Below are positions 1-9,468 of a stretch of 64,000 nucleotides of DNA, piece by piece. This DNA is from Aurantimicrobium minutum (GTDB lineage: Bacteria; Actinomycetota; Actinomycetes; Actinomycetales; Microbacteriaceae). Every line of letters starts with the position of its first letter. Position 1 is the stretch's first letter. A program made the position numbers and the translations under genes. The notes below the pieces were generated by a model, which did no database searches, was not told the origin of the DNA, and saw nothing but the letters and a program-made list of their open reading frames with translations. The DNA is taken from the NCBI RefSeq assembly GCF_029892845.1, contig NZ_JARXVT010000001.1, positions 428,369 to 492,368 of the forward strand, read 5' to 3'.

Positions 1-1
1 T

Positions 2-364
2 ATTCGTCACCTGGAAAAGGGGCGCGTTGTCGTCTTTGGTGCCGGTGCTGGTCTTCCCTTCTTCTCCACCGACACTGTTTCTGCACAGCGTGCACTCGAA
101 ATTCACGCCGATGAGGTTCTCGTGGCCAAGAATGGTGTCGACGGTGTCTATACCGCAGATCCCAAGACAGACCCCAGTGCCGAGAAGCTGGAGTCCGTCA
201 CGTTCCGTGACGCCCTCAAGCGTGGCCTCAAGGTCGTCGACTCCACAGCTTTCAGCCTCTGCATGGATAACAAGATGCCTATGCGTGTCTTCGGCATGGA
301 GCCTTCAGGCAACATCACCAAAGCCATTCTGGGTGAAAAGATCGGCACGCTGGTCACCAACTAG
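2..364 (+). CDS. pyrH: UMP kinase, 3' part (5' end outside window)
   Basis: This is the C-terminal 120 residues of uridylate kinase, which phosphorylates UMP to UDP in the cytoplasm for pyrimidine nucleotide supply. The frame is open from the window edge. The visible part has the glycine-rich [15 protein letters not shown] stretch, the [13 protein letters not shown] nucleotide-binding segment and the C-terminal [10 protein letters not shown] block, all typical of hexameric bacterial PyrH. The order pyrH-frr-cdsA is conserved in actinobacteria. Only the start is missing, because of the window boundary. Confidence 0.95.
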   Translation: MRHLEKGRVVVFGAGAGLPFFSTDTVSAQRALEIHADEVLVAKNGVDGVYTADPKTDPSAEKLESVTFRDALKRGLKVVDSTAFSLCMDNKMPMRVFGMEPSGNITKAILGEKIGTLVTN

Positions 365-399
365 ACTGGCTCTATCGCACCAAATTTCAAGGAGTTACC

Positions 400-954
400 G
401 TGATTGCGGAAGTACTGTCAGATGCCTCAGAGCGCATGGCCAAGGCTGTTGACGTAGCCAAAGAAGATTTCTCGAGCGTGCGCACCGGCCGCGCCAACCC
501 CGCCATGTTCCAGAAGGTCATGGTTACCTACTACGGCAGCCCCACGCCGTTGGCGCAGCTAGCTTCGATGCAGAACCCAGAAGCTCGCACCCTGCTCATT
601 ACCCCTTTCGATAAGACTGCACTTCGCGACATCGAGCAGGCACTGCGTGACGTTCCCAACCTGGACGCAAACCCTACTAACGATGGCAACGTGATCCGTC
701 TGACCATGCCTGAGCTCACTGAAGAGCGTCGTAAGGAATACGTCAAAATCGTCAAGACCAAGGCCGAAGATGCCAAGGTTTCCTTGCGTAACATCCGTCG
801 CAGTGCCAAGGATGGCATCGACGCACTCAAGGGCGAGCTCGGCGATGACGAACGTGCTCGTGGTGAGAAGGAACTCGAAGCTCTCACCAAGAAGTATGTT
901 GACGCTATCGATGACGCGCTCAAGCACAAGGAAGCTGAACTCCTCAAGGTTTAG
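400..954 (+). CDS. frr: Ribosome recycling factor
   Basis: The 184-residue product releases ribosomes from mRNA after termination, together with EF-G. It has the family's usual length and the signature segments [29 protein letters not shown] and [14 protein letters not shown]. The GTG start at 400 is favoured because AAGGAG lies just upstream at about 389-394. It follows pyrH after 35 bp and is probably co-transcribed with it. Confidence 0.97.
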   Translation: MIAEVLSDASERMAKAVDVAKEDFSSVRTGRANPAMFQKVMVTYYGSPTPLAQLASMQNPEARTLLITPFDKTALRDIEQALRDVPNLDANPTNDGNVIRLTMPELTEERRKEYVKIVKTKAEDAKVSLRNIRRSAKDGIDALKGELGDDERARGEKELEALTKKYVDAIDDALKHKEAELLKV

Positions 955-974
955 TCCTTGCTCTGGCCACTGCC

Positions 975-1949
975 ATGAACGAGAATCCCAACCGCGATGA
1001 ACACAGCAGGAGAAATCCTGCTGGAGAGTTGCATGCCCAATTGAGGGCTACTCGTGCAGACTTCGAGCGTCAGCTGGAAGCTCGCCGGATGCAGTTTGAA
1101 AAGACAAACGAACGCATCAAGGCCAAGTCTGGGCGCAATTTACTCGGCGCTATAGGCATCGGCATTGTGCTGGGTGGACTTCTCCTCCTGAGTTTGTTGG
1201 TGGATAAGAACCTGTTCATGCTCTTTGCTGCCGTTCTGCTGGGCATCTCAGCTGTTGAGCTGGCAACCGCGTTGCATGCCATGGGTCGTCGTGTTCCACG
1301 CATTCCCACAGCAATCACAACAGTTGCCGCTGTTCCTATCGCGTATTTCTTCGGAATCTTCGCTGCGCTCGGTGTTGCCCTCGTGGGTGTGTTCTTTGTT
1401 ACTGCGTGGCGCCTGATTGAAATCAAGCGTAATTATCACGCCACAGCAGACGTCAGCCTGCGTAAAGACTTCCTGGCGGCTACCTTCGTGCAGGCCTATG
1501 TCACTGTGCTGGGTAGTTTTGCCGTTGCCTTAGTGGCGAAACCCGATGGTCAGTGGTGGACACTGGCATTCCTCATCGTTGTGGTTTCGGTGGATACCGG
1601 TGCTTATGCCAGCGGATTGAACTTTGGAAAGCACTTGATGGCTCCCAAGATCAGTCCTAAGAAGACGTGGGAAGGCTTTGCAGGGGCAGCACTTGCGGCC
1701 ATCATTGCTGCGGTATTGCTCAGCATCTTCATGATTGGCCAGCCCTGGTGGTTTGGTTTGATCCTGGGCCCCATCATCTTGGTTACCGCCACGTTGGGCG
1801 ACCTAGGGGAGTCCCACATTAAGCGCACTATCGGCGTGAAGGACATGAGCTCGTGGTTGGCAGGCCATGGTGGTTTCTTGGACCGTTTGGACTCCATCTT
1901 GCCGTCCGCCCTCGTTACTTTCGTTATCTATTCACTTGTTGTGCACTAA
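975..1949 (+). CDS. cdsA: Phosphatidate cytidylyltransferase
   Basis: CDP-diacylglycerol synthase makes CDP-DAG from phosphatidate and CTP in the membrane, the entry point to phosphatidylglycerol and cardiolipin. The 324-residue protein has a hydrophilic N-terminal tail of about 55 residues with a basic coiled-coil look, then about eight hydrophobic helices. The C-terminal family signature covers PKKTWEGFAG, GDLGESHIKR and SSWLAGHGGFLDRLDS. The tail is common in actinobacterial homologues. It lies 20 bp after frr, in the same operon. Confidence 0.95.
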   Translation: MNENPNRDEHSRRNPAGELHAQLRATRADFERQLEARRMQFEKTNERIKAKSGRNLLGAIGIGIVLGGLLLLSLLVDKNLFMLFAAVLLGISAVELATALHAMGRRVPRIPTAITTVAAVPIAYFFGIFAALGVALVGVFFVTAWRLIEIKRNYHATADVSLRKDFLAATFVQAYVTVLGSFAVALVAKPDGQWWTLAFLIVVVSVDTGAYASGLNFGKHLMAPKISPKKTWEGFAGAALAAIIAAVLLSIFMIGQPWWFGLILGPIILVTATLGDLGESHIKRTIGVKDMSSWLAGHGGFLDRLDSILPSALVTFVIYSLVVH

Positions 1950-1979
1950 CGCACAGAATTCTCTGAAACAATAAGTCTT

Positions 1980-2537
1980 GTGAGTATGACTTTTCCCCGC
2001 GTGAAGCGTGGCACGCGCGGTTACAACACTGCTGAAGTGGACGCCTTCATTGCTGAAGCTCGAGTTGCCTATGACAGCAACATCGCAGGGGCCTCCACTC
2101 TGACCTCTCACGCAATTCGCGACATGTCTTTCGCTCTGCATAAGGGTGGTTATTCCACCCGTCACGTAGACGGAGCACTCGAGCGCCTCGAAACTGCCTT
2201 TGCTGAACGTGAGCGAGCAGTTGCCCTGGCCACCATGGGTGAAGCTGCGTGGCTAGAACAAGCTAGCCAAACCTCGGCTGTTCTCACTGCACGCTTCTCG
2301 AGAAGCCCCAAGCACCGCTTCACTCGTGTGGGAATTTTCACACAGGGGTATGCCGTCAAGGATGTGGATGCTTTTGCAGAGCGCGTCACCGCTTATCTCC
2401 TTCAGGGTGAGCCACTTTCTGTTGCAGATGTTCGCTCGGTGACCTTCCGCGCCGCACGTGGTGGTTACGACGAGGGTCAAGTCGATGCCGTGCTCGACGC
2501 TCTGGTTGACCTTCTACTTTCCCTCGGAAACAACTAA
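1980..2537 (+). CDS. DivIVA-domain repeat protein
   Basis: The 185-residue protein contains at least two copies of the short DivIVA-type motif: RGYNTAEVDAFIAEA near residue 15 and QGYAVKDVDAFAERV near residue 125. Each is followed by a second half (RDMSFALHKGGYSTRHVDGALERLE and VRSVTFRAARGGYDEGQVDAVLD). This architecture is seen in small actinobacterial DivIVA-domain proteins of unknown detailed role, probably linked to polar growth or septation. Starts at GTG 1980 or ATG 1986 are both possible. Confidence 0.8.
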   Translation: MSMTFPRVKRGTRGYNTAEVDAFIAEARVAYDSNIAGASTLTSHAIRDMSFALHKGGYSTRHVDGALERLETAFAERERAVALATMGEAAWLEQASQTSAVLTARFSRSPKHRFTRVGIFTQGYAVKDVDAFAERVTAYLLQGEPLSVADVRSVTFRAARGGYDEGQVDAVLDALVDLLLSLGNN

Positions 2538-2600
2538 AACCCCTGTTCAGAGCCACTGTGCTGGCTGATTCACAGCCTTCTGGGCTAAAATCGGATAACT

Positions 2601-3299
2601 GTGGGTAGGCATTCAGAAGTAGCGCGCGCGTCAGACCATTCGGTCGTCCGCTCGTTACGTGACTCCGCGAACAAGTCAAAGGTGCGTTTGGCATCTGTTT
2701 CTGTTGTTCGTCCTCGCTTAGTCATGCCCACTCTTTTTCCCTCACAACGCTCGGTTGGTCTGTTTTCGGCCGCGTTCATGATCACTATCGGTTTGCTCTT
2801 GGTCAACGTTGTGGATCCCTACTCAGGTGCTGTGGCATCTCCGTATTACATTCCTGCTGTCTCTGTCATGAAAGATGGCCAAGAGGTCAGCATTGACGGA
2901 ACCTACACAACTGCAGCAGGCCGTGATGCCGTTTCCGTCACTGGACGCGCAGCAGCCAAGGCATCAGCAACCGCTCCTGCAGCAGGAATTCCAGATCCTG
3001 ACACTGCACAAGCCATGGGCTTGGTTGCAGTGAAGGCACGTGGCTGGGGCATGGAGCAATATGACTGCCTCGTTGCACTCTGGAACCGCGAATCTCGCTG
3101 GAATGTGTATGCACACAACACCAGCAGCGGTGCCTACGGCATCCCTCAGTCTCTCCCCGGGGAGAAAATGGCCACTGTGGCTGATGACTGGCAGACAAAC
3201 CCCGCTACTCAGATTGAGTGGGGCCTGCGTTACATCGAAGGCCGCTATGGCTCACCCTGTGGTGCATGGGCACACTCTGAAGCCGTTCACTGGTACTAA
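2601..3299 (+). CDS. Secreted lytic-transglycosylase-like protein
   Basis: The 232-residue protein has a basic N-terminus, one membrane-spanning or signal segment at about residues 50-70 (VGLFSAAFMITIGLLLVNVV), an Ala-rich linker and a C-terminal SLT-like fold. The latter contains CLVALWNRESRWNVYAHN, with the presumed catalytic Glu, then GAYGIPQSLPGEKMA and a terminal WAHSEAVHWY. This matches the actinobacterial aggregation-promoting-factor/transglycosylase-like family, which cleaves or remodels peptidoglycan. The substrate is inferred from the fold only. The GTG start at 2601 begins the only frame covering the signal segment. Confidence 0.82.
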   Translation: MGRHSEVARASDHSVVRSLRDSANKSKVRLASVSVVRPRLVMPTLFPSQRSVGLFSAAFMITIGLLLVNVVDPYSGAVASPYYIPAVSVMKDGQEVSIDGTYTTAAGRDAVSVTGRAAAKASATAPAAGIPDPDTAQAMGLVAVKARGWGMEQYDCLVALWNRESRWNVYAHNTSSGAYGIPQSLPGEKMATVADDWQTNPATQIEWGLRYIEGRYGSPCGAWAHSEAVHWY

Positions 3300-3589
3300 T
3301 GGCGCGCAACAATCGTTCGCGCAAGCGTGAGGCTGAATACGAGCCTCTTGACGTGGAACGTCTGACTACTGGCTGGCGTCGCACGGAAGTGCGTTCAGGC
3401 CGTCAGTGGACTGTGCAGCCGATTTCTGCGGTGAATGCCACCAAGAGCTACACCTGTCCTGGTTGCTCTCTCGAGATCGCTCCAGGCGTTTCTCACCTCG
3501 TTGCCTGGCGTAACGATGGCATTCTGGGAGACCAGGCTGATTTAGAAGCTCGTCGCCACTGGCACGAGGCCTGCTGGAAAGTGAGCTAA
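3299..3589 (+). CDS. Conserved small Cys/His protein
   Basis: A 96-residue basic protein. The start codon overlaps the preceding stop (TAATG), so it is translationally coupled to the transglycosylase-like gene. A CPGC motif near residue 58 and a late HWHEACW segment suggest a single zinc site. Homologues are common next to alpha/beta hydrolase genes in Microbacteriaceae and are usually unnamed. No catalytic motif is visible, so function is unknown. Confidence 0.75.
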   Translation: MARNNRSRKREAEYEPLDVERLTTGWRRTEVRSGRQWTVQPISAVNATKSYTCPGCSLEIAPGVSHLVAWRNDGILGDQADLEARRHWHEACWKVS

Positions 3590-3592
3590 CAG

Positions 3593-4330
3593 TTGTCTAC
3601 AGAAATTCGTGGCGGGATCAACCTGCCGGCACACCGTGAAGAAATCGAACTTCACACCAGCGATGGCCTCACGTTGGTGGGGGAGCTGGCGATGCCAGTC
3701 GGCGGTTCACCTGTTGCCACGCTCGTTACTTTGCACCCGTTGCCAACGGCCGGCGGTTTCATGGACTCGCATATCCTGCGCAAGGCATCTGGTCGTCTTC
3801 CAGCACTGGCCAACATTGCTGTTTTGCGTTTCAACACCCGCGGGACCAAGTCCGCTCGGGGGCAAAGCCATGGCGAGTTTGGTCATGGTATTGATGAGCA
3901 AGCAGATGTTGCTGCTGCAATGGCTTTTGTGACCGAGCGAGGACTTCCTCACCCCTGGTTGGTGGGCTGGTCTTTCGGAACCGAGTTAGCGTTGAAGTAT
4001 GGCCGAGAGCACGCCATTGATGGTGCGATTCTTCTCTCGCCACCGCTGCACCGTGCAACGGCAGACGAGGTGGCAGCCTGGAATGGCGATTACCGCCAGC
4101 TCATTGCACTCGTTCCCGAGCTGGATGACTATTTACAAGGCCCTGAAGCGCGTGAACGTTTTTCCTCCGTGTCCCACATCGACATCGTCGAAGTGGAAGG
4201 TGGCAAGCACCTGTGGGTGGGGGAGAACCAAACTAAGCGTGTGCTCAACGAAATCGTTAAACGAGTCAACCCTGCTGCAGCCCCCCTGCCTGAATGGTGG
4301 GATGGCGATGTCGCTGGTTCTAGCGACTAG
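3593..4330 (+). CDS. Alpha/beta hydrolase
   Basis: A 245-residue cytosolic hydrolase-fold protein. It shows the oxyanion-side LHPLPTAGGFMDSH stretch near residue 48, RFNTRGT near 85, and the nucleophile-elbow-like GWSFGTELAL near 127 (G-W-S-F-G). A late EGGKHLWVGE carries the presumed catalytic His. This resembles the dienelactone-hydrolase/serine-aminopeptidase-like group; the substrate is unknown. The start is TTG at 3593, three bases after the previous stop. Confidence 0.82.
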   Translation: MSTEIRGGINLPAHREEIELHTSDGLTLVGELAMPVGGSPVATLVTLHPLPTAGGFMDSHILRKASGRLPALANIAVLRFNTRGTKSARGQSHGEFGHGIDEQADVAAAMAFVTERGLPHPWLVGWSFGTELALKYGREHAIDGAILLSPPLHRATADEVAAWNGDYRQLIALVPELDDYLQGPEARERFSSVSHIDIVEVEGGKHLWVGENQTKRVLNEIVKRVNPAAAPLPEWWDGDVAGSSD

Positions 4331-4342
4331 CTGAAAGAAGTA

Positions 4343-5392
4343 CTACGCCTCGTTTTGGGCGGGGATAACGACTTCTTTAATAATCAGCACAATGGATGCC
4401 GCGATGGGGATAGCCACCAGCGCACCCAGGATGCCCATCAGTGTTCCACCAGCTAGCGCGGCAATCACCACGATGGAGCCGGGGATAGAAATCGCTTTGT
4501 TCATGATCTTCGGGCTGAACACATACGCCTCTACCTGCATATAGATCAGGAAGTAGATGCCAATGATCAGGGCAACCTGACCATCTGCCAGAACGAGCTG
4601 ACCTAGGGTCACGATGATGGATGCCATCACCGTACCAATAAGAGGAATCAGGGCGAAGAGGAAGGCGAGGAAGGCAAACAGCAGTGCTTGCTTTCCACCA
4701 ATGAGGTTTAGCATGATGAACGCCAGGATGCCGTTGAGAGCTGCCAATGCAATCTGGCCGACGACGTACTTGCCCACACCGCCAGTGATTTCTTCACTCA
4801 TCTCGATGAACTTCTCACGCTTGCTCTGAGGAACGAGGGAGTAAGCAGTGTTCTTGATGGTCTGAAGAGAAGCGGTGAAGTACAAGGTCAAGATCACAAC
4901 AATCAGCGTGCCAGTGAGAGCGTTGGCTACGCCCACGCCCACTGCCAGTGCGCCACCGGCGATCTTGCTGATGTTAGAAGGATCTCCAAAGAACTTTCCA
5001 ACCTCAGTGATGACCTGGTTGACATCGATGAAGCTTCCAAACTGGGTGTTGATCAGAGCAATCCAGTCTTTGGTCTTCAATGAGGTAATTTCTGCCGGGA
5101 GAGTGTTCCACAGCGAAATAATTTGATCCACCATCATGGGGACAATTGCAATAAGAATTCCAGCAACAGCACCGACTACGACGATGACGACCGTTAAAAT
5201 AGCGGCCCACTTGGGAAGTTTCTTACTCGTGAGCCACTTCACAGCGGGGTCGAGACCCAGTGACAGGAAGAGGGCAATGAAGATGTAAGTGAGGACTGTA
5301 GCCAGAGACTGAACTGCCGTCATCAGCACAATGCCGAGGCCTACGCCCAAGCTGCCGATTAATCCAGCGCGGAAAGCATTCTGAATGCGCAT
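4343..5392 (-). CDS. AI-2E family transporter (PerM/YhhT-like permease)
   Basis: The 349-residue integral membrane protein has about eight hydrophobic segments and the long hydrophilic loop between helices 3 and 4 typical of the family. The LIPLIGTVMASIIV and GGTLMGILGALVAIPIAASI blocks near the C-terminus are diagnostic. Family members are annotated as AI-2 exporters or ion antiporters, and the cargo here is not known. It lies 14 bp downstream of the coiled-coil DivIVA-like gene on the same strand, so they are likely co-transcribed. Confidence 0.88.
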   Translation of the reverse strand: MRIQNAFRAGLIGSLGVGLGIVLMTAVQSLATVLTYIFIALFLSLGLDPAVKWLTSKKLPKWAAILTVVIVVVGAVAGILIAIVPMMVDQIISLWNTLPAEITSLKTKDWIALINTQFGSFIDVNQVITEVGKFFGDPSNISKIAGGALAVGVGVANALTGTLIVVILTLYFTASLQTIKNTAYSLVPQSKREKFIEMSEEITGGVGKYVVGQIALAALNGILAFIMLNLIGGKQALLFAFLAFLFALIPLIGTVMASIIVTLGQLVLADGQVALIIGIYFLIYMQVEAYVFSPKIMNKAISIPGSIVVIAALAGGTLMGILGALVAIPIAASIVLIIKEVVIPAQNEA

Positions 5393-5406
5393 CGGGAGGG
5401 CTCCTT

Positions 5407-6531
5407 TTAGTTCTCTAGTTTCTTCGTCGAGTCAGCATCACCGAGTGATTGCTGTAACTCCAACCGTAGTGCGTCAAAGTACGCTGCGACGGCTTCCCGC
5501 TCCACACGAATTCCTTCGAGTTGCGCATAGATTGAGGTCAGAACCGCAGCCACATACTTCTCTGCGTCAGCAATCTTCTTACGAGCAAGCTTGTCTGCAC
5601 TTGCCTGCTCAGTTTCCGCTTTCACACGGGCCTGCTCGACGAGCGCGTGGGCACTCTGAGTTGCATCGACCTGAACTGTGTCTATTTCTGCTTCGACAGC
5701 GCGAAGACGAGTTCGTGCGGTGGCAAGCTGCGCTTCTGCCGCACCGATGTATTTTTCGGTCTGCATGACAGATTCTTGGTGGCGGACCTGCAGCTCTGCT
5801 TCCATCTCTGCACGCACAGCGGCGCCGTCAGCATTGAGCTTCAAGATACTCAAGATCTCATCGTTGACAGTGGAATTGCTGTTGGTGGCAAGGACGAGCT
5901 TGAGCTCTTCAACTTCACGTTGGGCTTCAGCCATGAACCGAGCAACATCGTTGCGACTCTCTGCACGAAGATTGGCGGCAATAGTCGAAGCTTCACCACG
6001 CATGCGTTGTGCTTCTTCCTGCCCTGCTGCGATGATTTCCGCAGACTCTTGCTGAGCTTCTGTCACAATCTGCTCTGCGAGTGCACGAGCGTCAGCTTCC
6101 ATTGACTGAGCTAACGCTTGTGCGGAGGTGCGTGCCTGTTCAAAGCCATCCCGAGCAGCTTCAATGAACTGACTCGAGGTTTTTTCTGCAGCAGAGCGAA
6201 TAAACAGCGCATCACTTTCAGCGCGACGCACAATCTCAGCAGCCATCTTGTCTGCTTTTTTGAGTTTGTTGTTGAGCTTGGTGCTCAAGCCCTCAATGGT
6301 GGGAGTGCTCTTCACACCTATCTCAAGTTCGAGTTCGGCATACCGAGCTTCGAGATCTTTGAGTTGTGCAGTGGTCTCATCGTGAAGTGTCTTCGCGCTG
6401 AGCAATTCACGACGAAGCTTCTGGACGAGAGGGTCAACCTCAGCGGGGTCGTATCCGCGCAGTACGCGTGAAAACGATTCTTCCGTTGCCACCGGTGACC
6501 TCCATAGCCCCGTATTTCGGGGAAATTCCAA
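5407..6531 (-). CDS. DivIVA-like coiled-coil protein
   Basis: A 374-residue protein with an N-terminal DivIVA-type segment (SFSRVLRGYDPAEVDPLVQKLRREL, about residues 20-45). A long heptad-rich region follows to about residue 360 with no cysteine clusters or membrane helices. Such proteins scaffold at poles or septa in actinobacteria. The ORF could also start at GTT-neighbouring codons near VATEESF, which fits the DivIVA domain start better; the ATG at 6531 is kept because it is the only standard upstream start. Confidence 0.75.
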   Translation of the reverse strand: MEFPRNTGLWRSPVATEESFSRVLRGYDPAEVDPLVQKLRRELLSAKTLHDETTAQLKDLEARYAELELEIGVKSTPTIEGLSTKLNNKLKKADKMAAEIVRRAESDALFIRSAAEKTSSQFIEAARDGFEQARTSAQALAQSMEADARALAEQIVTEAQQESAEIIAAGQEEAQRMRGEASTIAANLRAESRNDVARFMAEAQREVEELKLVLATNSNSTVNDEILSILKLNADGAAVRAEMEAELQVRHQESVMQTEKYIGAAEAQLATARTRLRAVEAEIDTVQVDATQSAHALVEQARVKAETEQASADKLARKKIADAEKYVAAVLTSIYAQLEGIRVEREAVAAYFDALRLELQQSLGDADSTKKLEN

Positions 6532-6573
6532 CTGTGTGAGTCTACCCAGCTCTTGAGGTCGACGCTCTCTGCA

Positions 6574-6593
6574 GAGGGGGCTTAAGCCCCCTC
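6574..6593. promoter_or_regulatory. Perfect 20-bp palindrome between divergent genes
   Basis: GAGGGGGCTTAAGCCCCCTC is a perfect inverted repeat in the 163-bp gap between the divergent genes at 5407-6531 and 6695-8479. It has no loop and no T-run on either side, so an operator for a dimeric regulator fits better than an intrinsic terminator. Confidence 0.5.
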
Positions 6594-6694
6594 ACAGGTT
6601 TGGCTCGGGCATTTCCGGTATCTTTGACAGTGACTTAACGTGACGCACCTGACCGGTTCTGGTGTCATGCGTACATGCGTGGAGGAGACAAATC

Positions 6695-8479
6695 GTGCGG
6701 TTCCTTATTGCCATTGGTGTGTTCACCGTGGCTGCTGTGTTGCTGGGCGTGGGTGTCGTTCAAAAAGTATTCTTTGCGGGCGACGAATACACCACTCTCA
6801 CCACCACTGTGGAACCCAACGCTCCTTATCTCGTGATCGACGGTAAGACTCTGACGCTGCACGGCACCAATCCTGTCATCACGGTCTCAGGGGCCAAGGA
6901 AACTTTTGTTGGTTTCGGCCGAACTGAAGATGTTGCTGCGTGGATTGGCACTGACGACTATGACGTTCTGAAGTACTCGACCAAAAAGAGCGACTTTGTT
7001 TTTGGTGAAGGTAAGTCGAAGGTTGTTGAACCCGCCAACCTAGAAACTCCTGCACTGACCGAACAGCCCATTCTGACTCCCGCGGGTAGCGACCTGTGGC
7101 TTGGCGAGATGGTGGGAAAGTCCACCGCAACCTTGCCTACGTTCTTGGACAACGGAATGTCGGCCATCATCGCTTCTAACGGCACGGCAGATGCGCCAGG
7201 TAATGTCACCATTGCGTGGCCGCTGCCCAGCCGGATTCCTTTTGCTACCGGATTCATCATTGGCGGTGGCGCCCTCGCCTTGGTTGGACTTGTTCTGTAC
7301 CTGTGGGCATTGCGTCATGACCGTAACTCTCAGGGTCCTCGTCGCCGTGGAAAGCTTCCCAAGCCACCTAAGCCACGCGCGCTGCGGATGCCCACACCAA
7401 AATCTTTGGTGAGTGCAGCACCTAAGGGTCGTCGCGGTATTTCACGCGGCTCGAGCTTTATTGCTCTTGGTCTCGCTGGTGTCCTGACCGTCGGATTGAG
7501 CTCGTGTAGCCCATACAACTCAGGTCAGGGTGTTGTTCAACCAACACCGACCGCCACTCAATCAGTCGAGATCGACGGTCAGCCTCCTGCCGTTACCGAA
7601 CGTCAGTTGCAACGCATTCTCAGCAAAATTTCTGAGACTGTCACCGCGGCAGACGTTGCACTCGATCCTGCACTGTCCGCAACTCGATTGATTGGTCCAG
7701 CACAGGAAATTCGCGCTGCCAATTACTCCATCCGGAAGACGGATTCCAGTGTTGCAGCATTGCCAGAACTTGCTGCTTCGCCCATTACTTTCACCATGCC
7801 TCAAGCAACTGCTACCTGGCCACGTCAGGTGATTGCGGTCGTTCAGAATGAGCAAGACCCCTCGGTTCCCACCATGGGAATCATGATGATTCAGAACTCA
7901 CCTCGTGAGAATTATCACGTGGAGTACATGGTGACTCTGGAGCCCAATGCGCAGGTCCCCACCGTCGCTCCAGCCAATGTGGGTTCAGCTTTGGTTCCGG
8001 CAGATTCCAAGCTGCTGCTCATCTCACCTGACCAGCTTTCAGCTGCCTATGGTTCTGTGCTGACTCAAGGGGCCGAAAGTCCTTACTACGGTCTCTTTGA
8101 TTTCACTTCGGATACCTTGGTCACTCAAGTTGGTAAGGATTACAAGTCACAGAAGGCTGCTTCTGTTGCAGAAAATGCCTCTCTCGAGTTCAGTCAGAAC
8201 TCCGGTTCTGGTCAACCCTTGGGTCTTGCCACGATGGACTCTGGTGCCATTGTGACGGTTGGTCTCAACGAGGTTGAGACCGTGCGTCCGACACAGACAG
8301 GTGCCTCGGTCAGCCCTGAGGGTCTGGCAAAGATTCTCAGTGGTGTGAGCACCTCAACCACAGGCATTGAGTCGACCTACGGTTTGGAATTGGCTTTCTA
8401 TGTGCCACCACTGGGCAGCAAGGACAAGATTCGTCTCCTCGGATACACCCAAGGTCTTATCTCGGCTAGGGGGCTCTAA
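6695..8479 (+). CDS. Membrane-anchored actinobacterial protein, unknown function
   Basis: About 594 residues from a GTG at 6695, chosen because GGAGGAGA lies at 6681-6688; the longer frame from 6662 has no such site. Visible parts are an N-terminal signal-anchor (residues 2-22), an extracytoplasmic domain, a second helix (about 182-205), a basic Pro-rich linker, then a third hydrophobic stretch ending in LSSC near residue 270 that resembles a lipobox. A large soluble domain follows. The build looks like a membrane protein fused to a lipoprotein-like domain. The stop overlaps the next start, implying coupling to the thioredoxin-TPR gene. Confidence 0.75.
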   Translation: MRFLIAIGVFTVAAVLLGVGVVQKVFFAGDEYTTLTTTVEPNAPYLVIDGKTLTLHGTNPVITVSGAKETFVGFGRTEDVAAWIGTDDYDVLKYSTKKSDFVFGEGKSKVVEPANLETPALTEQPILTPAGSDLWLGEMVGKSTATLPTFLDNGMSAIIASNGTADAPGNVTIAWPLPSRIPFATGFIIGGGALALVGLVLYLWALRHDRNSQGPRRRGKLPKPPKPRALRMPTPKSLVSAAPKGRRGISRGSSFIALGLAGVLTVGLSSCSPYNSGQGVVQPTPTATQSVEIDGQPPAVTERQLQRILSKISETVTAADVALDPALSATRLIGPAQEIRAANYSIRKTDSSVAALPELAASPITFTMPQATATWPRQVIAVVQNEQDPSVPTMGIMMIQNSPRENYHVEYMVTLEPNAQVPTVAPANVGSALVPADSKLLLISPDQLSAAYGSVLTQGAESPYYGLFDFTSDTLVTQVGKDYKSQKAASVAENASLEFSQNSGSGQPLGLATMDSGAIVTVGLNEVETVRPTQTGASVSPEGLAKILSGVSTSTTGIESTYGLELAFYVPPLGSKDKIRLLGYTQGLISARGL

Positions 8480-9465
8480 TGTCATTACCGTCACTTCCCA
8501 ACCTTCGTGGTGCCGTTGATCTCAGTTCCCTCGTGAACAAACCCAAGCAGGGTTCTGTCAACACTGCCGGGGGCACCCGTCCTCCGGGTGAAGAGTCTGG
8601 TCCTGTCTCTGCCGGTGCTCAGGTTCCGGTGCCTCAGCTCGTGCTCGAAGGTACCGATGCCAACTTCACGGCGATTCTGGATTTGTCTAACCAGGTTCCG
8701 GTCATTGTGGACCTCTGGGCGGAGGAAGCGCCTCAGTGTGCTGAACTTTCGCCCATCCTGGAAAAACTCGTCATCGGTTTCGAAGGTCGTCTGATTCTGG
8801 TTCGCGTCAACGCGGTAGAAAACCCAGGACTGACTCAGGCATTCCAAGCAGAGACAGTTCCCACCACAGCTGCTGTATTAGCTGGGCGTCCACTTCCTCT
8901 CTTCGCAGGTGTGGCCGGCGAAGCCGACATTTTCAACCTGTTCGAGCAGGTGCTCGAACTTGCTGCACAAAATGGCGTCGTCGGTATTGCCAAGCCTGCA
9001 GGAATTTCTTCCGGGGAAACGGGTGCCCCTGTTGCACCGCCTGCACCGGCACTTCCTCCGCTGCACCAAGAAGCCTTTGATGCTGCAGAGCGCGCGGATT
9101 ACCCCGCAGCTATTGCTGCGTGGGAGAAGGCACTGAAGCAGAACCCCAATGATGCTGAAGCAAAGGCAGGTCTGGCGCAGATTTCCCTGCTCCACCGTCT
9201 CCAGGGCAAGGCAATGGCAGATATTCGTGCAGCTGCTGCTGCCCACCCTGACGGGTTAGAGCAGCAGCTTGACGTTGCTGACCTTGATGTTTCTGGCGGT
9301 CATGTTGATGACGCCTTTGATCGCTTGCTTGTGTTGTTCCCCAAGATTGATCAGGACGGCAAGAATGCCGTTCGTGCGCGACTGTTAGACCTCTTTGAGG
9401 TTGTGGGTCTGACCGACCCTGCCGTCAACACTGCACGCATGCGGTTGACGAACCTGCTCTACTAA
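8479..9465 (+). CDS. Thioredoxin-TPR co-chaperone-like protein (CnoX/YbbN type)
   Basis: A 328-residue protein with a thioredoxin-fold domain at about residues 55-165 and tetratricopeptide repeats from about 190 onward (EAFDAAERADYPAAIAAWEKAL). The usual WCGPC motif is replaced by WAEEAPQC, leaving a single Cys, so it cannot work as a classical disulfide reductase. E. coli CnoX, a redox-regulated holdase that hands clients to GroEL/DnaK, has the same overall layout and also lacks CxxC. Role by analogy only. The TAATG overlap couples it to the upstream gene. Confidence 0.85.
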   Translation: MSLPSLPNLRGAVDLSSLVNKPKQGSVNTAGGTRPPGEESGPVSAGAQVPVPQLVLEGTDANFTAILDLSNQVPVIVDLWAEEAPQCAELSPILEKLVIGFEGRLILVRVNAVENPGLTQAFQAETVPTTAAVLAGRPLPLFAGVAGEADIFNLFEQVLELAAQNGVVGIAKPAGISSGETGAPVAPPAPALPPLHQEAFDAAERADYPAAIAAWEKALKQNPNDAEAKAGLAQISLLHRLQGKAMADIRAAAAAHPDGLEQQLDVADLDVSGGHVDDAFDRLLVLFPKIDQDGKNAVRARLLDLFEVVGLTDPAVNTARMRLTNLLY

Positions 9466-9468
9466 GCC

